A DNA stretch of 19,919 bases from DASUTB01 sp036374835 (lineage in GTDB: Bacteria; Actinomycetota; Actinomycetes; Jiangellales; Jiangellaceae). The notes beneath the pieces were generated by a model. That model was not told where the DNA came from. It was given only the letters and a program-made list of their open reading frames with translations, and did not search any database. The DNA is taken from contig DASUTB010000068.1 of assembly GCA_036374835.1 (NCBI GenBank), positions 1 to 19,919 on the forward strand, written 5' to 3'. The position numbers and the translations under genes were made by a program. The first letter of the stretch is position 1. Each line of letters starts with the position of its first letter. Of the stretch, positions 16,792 to 19,919 are shown in pieces.

Positions 16792-16801
16792 ACGGGCGGC
16801 A

Positions 16802-17899
16802 CTACCGGGACGGCGCACCTTCATCTAGGAGCGCCAGTTCAACCCGGGAACGTACTCCCAGCTTTCCGAACGCGCGGGAGAGATTGTTTTCGACCGTCCG
16901 CACCGACAGTCCGAGCGAGTCGGCGATCGCCGCGTTGGGCAGCCCGCGCTGGGCCAGCCGAACGCAGCGTCGCTCGCCTGGAGTCAACGTGTCGTACGGG
17001 TCCCAGAGCGATCGGGGTCTACCGGGAGCGGCGTCCGGTGTCGCCAGGCCGTGCCCGGCCAAGAACTCGTGGATCGTGTCGATGTAGTCGTCGTAGTCCG
17101 GCGCCAGCCAGACGAAGTGGTCGACCCCGCCGAACTCCCGGTACTGCGCTCCTGCGATTTGGTCGGCCAAGTAACGCCCGCTCGCGACCGGCACGATGCG
17201 ATCGTCGAGTTGATGGATGATCAGCGTCGGCACCCGGACCTGTGGCAGCAACTCGGTCGCGTCCAGCGACAGCGCGCTTTCCACCCACCGGTAAATCAGC
17301 GCCGGGCTGGCCGCAGCGCGCTCGTAGCGCGGCATCCACGTCCGCATCGCCGGGTCCGCGAGCACACTCGGAGCGATGTCGGTCAGCATCAACGTCTCGG
17401 GGCGTCCCCACGTGGCGACGAATCTCTTCCAGAACACCTTGATCTCGTCGATGGACGGCACCGGCCCGTACGCCGAAATTCCCCGCAAGTCCGAGATGCC
17501 AGGAACCGCGGAGACCAGAACAAGCGCGGCGACCCGCTCCGGATGCCACGCGGCCATGGCGACGGCTGTCGACCCGCCCTCGGAGAAGCCCATCACGGTT
17601 GCCCGGTCGATGCCGGCCGAGTCGAGCACCGCAACCACCTGTTCGACGCGTCCGGCGAGATCAGCCGGTTCGTCCACCGGGTCGGACAGTCCAGTGCCGA
17701 GCTTGTCGTACTGGATGTACCGGACACGCCCGGCGAACCGCAGGATCGGCCGCCAGAAGGCGGCCTTCTCCCACATCATCTCGAGATGTTGCACGATCGG
17801 CGGGGTGCAGATGAGCGGCGGCGCGTCCGGACGGCCACACTCCTGCCAGGCAACGGCACCGGCAGGAGTGGGCGCGTACTGGACGGACGGCGCCTCCAC
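16802..17899 (-). CDS. Alpha/beta hydrolase-LuxR HTH fusion regulator
   Basis: A 365-residue fusion. Residues 1-285 are an alpha/beta-hydrolase fold with a complete apparent triad: nucleophile Ser106 in GFSEGGS, an Asp at 232/233 in LDDRIVP and His261 in GVDHFVW. Residues about 303-360 are a LuxR/GerE-type helix-turn-helix (LTPGERRCVRLAQRGL, then AAIADSLGLSVRTVENNLSRAF and KLGVRSRVEL). The likely role is a one-component transcription factor whose hydrolase domain binds, and perhaps cleaves, a small-molecule ester or lactone-like signal; this is inferred. The start is the GTG at 17899, with only a weak ribosome site. It lies 18 nt after the stop of a second alpha/beta-hydrolase gene on the same strand, so the two are probably co-transcribed. 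Confidence 0.9.
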   Translation of the reverse strand: MEAPSVQYAPTPAGAVAWQECGRPDAPPLICTPPIVQHLEMMWEKAAFWRPILRFAGRVRYIQYDKLGTGLSDPVDEPADLAGRVEQVVAVLDSAGIDRATVMGFSEGGSTAVAMAAWHPERVAALVLVSAVPGISDLRGISAYGPVPSIDEIKVFWKRFVATWGRPETLMLTDIAPSVLADPAMRTWMPRYERAAASPALIYRWVESALSLDATELLPQVRVPTLIIHQLDDRIVPVASGRYLADQIAGAQYREFGGVDHFVWLAPDYDDYIDTIHEFLAGHGLATPDAAPGRPRSLWDPYDTLTPGERRCVRLAQRGLPNAAIADSLGLSVRTVENNLSRAFGKLGVRSRVELALLDEGAPSR

Positions 17900-17917
17900 C
17901 CGTCCATTCTTGCCCGA

Positions 17918-18793
17918 TCAGCCCGGAACCGCATCGGCGATCAGCCGAGACACTTCCTCCGGTGTGGCACCCACGGCCGAGCCGGCGTCGAGCATGGAGG
18001 CCCAGCGGAGCACCTCGTCAGCGGCCTGCGACCAGTGGCTGTCCGACATCAGGTCATGGCCGGAGCCGGCAACGACATGCAGCCGGGTCGCGTAGGCCCG
18101 GGCCAGGTCGTGCTGCTCGGCGAGGGTGAAGAAACCGTCGTGCTCGGCTGCAATCACCTGAACGGGGGTGGTCACAGCCGACGGCCGAGGCGTCCGTACC
18201 AGCATGTTGAGGAACGAACGGAACGACTCGTTCTGCAACCGAGCGAACGTTGCCTGCACCACGCTGTCCGGCGTGCCGGGAGTGAAGAACGCCCGGCGGG
18301 CCAGGGCCTCGCTCGCCACGATCGGCCCCAAACTGATCGTCGCGATGCTGCGGAAGGTCGCCCACGGCGCGCGGCGCAATATCCGCAGCGTTGCCGGCAG
18401 GACGCCTCGGCGCGGAACGGACGCCAACAGCACAGCACCGGCGGCCGCGGAGTCCTCCAGAACCCGCTGCACGATCAGGCCGCCCATCGAATGGCCGACA
18501 AGCACCGTGCGCGGACCGAGCTCAGCGAGCCGCTGGCGGACCTCGGCCACGTGCCCTCGGATCGTCGTCCAGATGCGTGCCCGGTCGCCGGGCCGGTCAT
18601 GTGCACCAAGCTCGATGGTTTCCACATGATGCCCAGCGTCTCGAAAGTAGCCCGTCCAGTGCTCTTGCCAGCACCACGGTCCGTGCCACGCGCCATGAAC
18701 GAACAGGAATGGTCGTGGGCTGGTCGATGTCGGTCTGTTGTCCGGCGTCATCGTCCGGTCAGGGTTCGTCTTTGGTGCGGAGTGGCTCGCCAT
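17918..18793 (-). CDS. Alpha/beta hydrolase
   Basis: A 291-residue cytoplasmic alpha/beta hydrolase with FVHGAWHGPWCW (31-42, oxyanion-hole HG), nucleophile elbow GHSMGG (Ser102), acid Asp219 in AEHDGFF and base His246 in GSGHDLM. The overall pattern resembles small esterase/lipase-like or EstC/hydroxynitrile-lyase-type proteins; the substrate is unknown. The start at ATG 18793 is fixed by AAGGAG 6 nt upstream; an upstream extension in frame to 18877 is rejected. The first 27 residues are polar and probably disordered, with no signal peptide. It is the first gene of a two-gene unit with the hydrolase-LuxR fusion 18 nt downstream, so its substrate or product may be the ligand sensed by that regulator. 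Confidence 0.9.
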   Translation of the reverse strand: MASHSAPKTNPDRTMTPDNRPTSTSPRPFLFVHGAWHGPWCWQEHWTGYFRDAGHHVETIELGAHDRPGDRARIWTTIRGHVAEVRQRLAELGPRTVLVGHSMGGLIVQRVLEDSAAAGAVLLASVPRRGVLPATLRILRRAPWATFRSIATISLGPIVASEALARRAFFTPGTPDSVVQATFARLQNESFRSFLNMLVRTPRPSAVTTPVQVIAAEHDGFFTLAEQHDLARAYATRLHVVAGSGHDLMSDSHWSQAADEVLRWASMLDAGSAVGATPEEVSRLIADAVPG

Positions 18794-18799
18794 TTGGTT

Positions 18800-18805
18800 C
18801 TCCTT
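18800..18805 (-). promoter_or_regulatory. Ribosome binding site of the alpha/beta hydrolase gene
   Basis: AAGGAG on the minus strand is 6 nt before the ATG at 18793. It is one of the best Shine-Dalgarno sequences in the window and decides the start. Confidence 0.8.
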
Positions 18806-18828
18806 CGTCGTCACCTGGCTGGTTGCCT

Positions 18829-18844
18829 TCGAAGAGAGCTTCGA
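18829..18844 (-). repeat. Hairpin in the 5' region of the hydrolase operon
   Basis: TCGAAG and CTTCGA arms separated by 4 nt can form a 6-bp hairpin 36-51 nt before the start codon. CTTCGA also occurs twice in direct orientation here (18827-18832 and 18839-18844). It could be a leader structure or a binding site; weak evidence. Confidence 0.3.
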
Positions 18845-18864
18845 GCAGCGCCGGCGTCGGCGCA

Positions 18865-18880
18865 TGAGTGGAACCACTCA
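18865..18880. promoter_or_regulatory. Perfect dyad upstream of the hydrolase operon, candidate operator
   Basis: TGAGTGG and CCACTCA are perfect 7-bp arms with an AA spacer, centred about 80 nt upstream of the hydrolase start at 18793. The position fits an operator for the HTH regulator encoded by the second gene of the operon. It could alternatively be part of a terminator for the DUF222-HNH gene ending at 18992, but no T-run follows. Confidence 0.45.
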
Positions 18881-18991
18881 GCCCGCTTTCGATTCAGCTA
18901 CGAGTTCGCCACAAGGAGGGCGTCGCCTCGCGTGGGCCACGCGGCTTTCTCCGCCTCGACCCGCGCGTTGTCCCGGGTCGTGGTGACCTCG

Positions 18992-19919
18992 TCAGGTCGG
19001 GATGCGTTGTCGGTGTCCGGGTGCTGCTGGTGGTCGTGATCGGTAGGTGTGCCCGGTGGGTGTGGTGATCTCCACGATGTGTCGGTCCGGGTCGATCACG
19101 GCGCTTCGCCAGCCGGGCATCTGACGCACGTAGTTGCAGCGTTCGCACAGACCTTGCCCGTTGGTCGCCGTCGTTGGGCCACCGTGAGCGTGCGCGGTGA
19201 TGTGGTCAAGGTGCCGGATCGGGGCGTCGCAGAACGCGTTGCGGCAGTACTGGTCGCGGTAGACCAGCATCCGGGCCAGCACCCCGGTGAAGCGGCGCCG
19301 CCGCCGGTCGCAGTCGGTGACGATGCCGGTGACCGGGTCGGTGTACAGCCGCCGGATCCACACCCGCGCCGTGGTCATCTCCCGAACCCCGACGCTGCCC
19401 ATACCCACGCCAGCACGCGGGCTGGCGCCATGCGGGTTGGCGCTGCTGTGTGGGCTGGTGCAGTCTCCGGCGCAGCCCGGGCGGTGCACACCGAGCAGCG
19501 GTGCACACCGGCCACCAGCCTGCGGGTCGATCCCGCCGAACTCGCCCGCAACGGGCGTGGCGGGCTCGGCGGCGCCCGACCCAGCTGCCTCACCTCCGGT
19601 AGCCGCGCCGGGCCGGTCCGCGTCACCGTCCACGGTGTCCGGCTCGGCAGCGTCGCTGTCGCCGCTGTCGGCGTGATTGCCGGTGTCCGCGTAGCCGTGC
19701 TCACCGCCGTCGTCCTCGGTGGTGGCGCGGCCGGCGATGTCGCGGGCGGTCTCGGCCGGGATCGGCCCGTACCCGGCCAGCTCGGCCGGGTCGTCATCCC
19801 CGCCGAACAACGCCCCCTCGGTCATGATCAGCCCGATCTCGGCGTCCACGCCGGCAGCGGACGCTTGCCCGGTCAGCCGTTCGACCAGGGTATCGGCCAT
19901 GATCTGATCCCGAGTCCGC
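18992..19919 (-). CDS. DUF222-HNH endonuclease family protein (13E12-type), 5' end missing
   Basis: The C-terminal 308 codons of a DUF222-HNH protein; the frame stays open to the right edge, so the N-terminus is outside. The start of the fragment, RTRDQIMADTLVERLTGQ, is the conserved end of the DUF222 domain. Then come a long Asp/Gly/Ala-rich variable linker and an HNH domain: CRNAFCDAPIRHLDHITAHAHGG, with the zinc-type Cys pair and the DH catalytic core, an Asn in TNGQGLCERCNYVRQ, and a second CxxC. The family is multi-copy in actinobacteria (the M. tuberculosis 13E12 repeat proteins are relatives). Its nuclease role is not established. It is separate from the hydrolase operon: 198 nt lie between its stop and the hydrolase start. 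Confidence 0.88.
   Translation of the reverse strand, partial: RTRDQIMADTLVERLTGQASAAGVDAEIGLIMTEGALFGGDDDPAELAGYGPIPAETARDIAGRATTEDDGGEHGYADTGNHADSGDSDAAEPDTVDGDADRPGAATGGEAAGSGAAEPATPVAGEFGGIDPQAGGRCAPLLGVHRPGCAGDCTSPHSSANPHGASPRAGVGMGSVGVREMTTARVWIRRLYTDPVTGIVTDCDRRRRRFTGVLARMLVYRDQYCRNAFCDAPIRHLDHITAHAHGGPTTATNGQGLCERCNYVRQMPGWRSAVIDPDRHIVEITTPTGHTYRSRPPAAPGHRQRIPT

Noticed and set aside
17051..19039. Plus-strand open frame of 662 codons
   Set aside because: It is antisense to the two hydrolase genes and to the end of the HNH gene. Composition is Arg/His/Pro-rich with no motif.
18992..19919. HNH protein as part of a mobile element, such as an intron or intein
   Set aside because: The DUF222 end and HNH layout match the common chromosomal 13E12-type family. 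No intein splice motifs, reverse transcriptase, integrase or terminal repeats are seen.

Overview
The window comes from a GC-rich actinobacterium. This is suggested by the strong G/C bias at third codon positions, frequent GTG starts, several apparently leaderless starts (a TANNNT box 6-8 nt before the start codon), and lineage-typical families: a SAV2177-type methyltransferase, a probable F420-dependent PPOX-fold enzyme, a DUF222-HNH (13E12-type) protein, a biotin ligase with no N-terminal DNA-binding domain, and an Rv1264-like cyclase. The genus cannot be fixed from the sequence alone.

Layout. Left edge (1-155, minus): 5' part of a lipoprotein gene. 291-1974 (minus): purK-purE, the two-step carboxylation of AIR in purine synthesis. 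2032-2574 (plus): a GtrA-like membrane protein, divergent from purK. 2666-5476 (minus): a tight three-gene unit of a class III adenylate cyclase, an AUH-like 3-methylglutaconyl-CoA hydratase and an HMG-CoA lyase; the last two catalyse consecutive steps of leucine breakdown. 5540-6265 (minus): birA. 6350-6766 (plus): the PPOX-fold enzyme. 6794-7894 (minus): a large acidic lipoprotein with repeated Cys motifs. 8004-8831 (minus): the SAV2177-type methyltransferase. 8946-11612 (minus): ppc. 11835-12671 (plus): a SIS-domain protein. 12734-15136 (minus): a winged-helix/STAND-ATPase regulator. 15208-16791 (plus): a propionyl-CoA carboxylase beta subunit. 16802-18793 (minus): an alpha/beta hydrolase followed by an alpha/beta hydrolase-LuxR HTH fusion. 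18992 to the right edge (minus): a DUF222-HNH protein lacking its 5' end.

How the genes relate. The order and orientation purE(-), purK(-), gtrA(+), birA(-), accD5/pccB(+) matches what I recall of the M. tuberculosis Rv3275c-Rv3280 region. Here it is opened up by the cyclase/leucine genes and by about 9 kb between birA and pccB. Biotin ligase, the carboxylase beta subunit, PEP carboxylase and the leucine enzymes give the region a carbon-fixation and acyl-CoA theme. The less familiar parts are the cyclase coupled to the leucine genes, the hydrolase/hydrolase-HTH pair with a perfect dyad upstream, and the STAND regulator divergent from pccB.

No gene-free stretch exceeds 300 bases. The longest are 11613-11834 (promoters of ppc and the SIS gene) and 18794-18991 (5' region of the hydrolase operon). 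I saw no tRNA, rRNA, CRISPR array, transposase or integrase.
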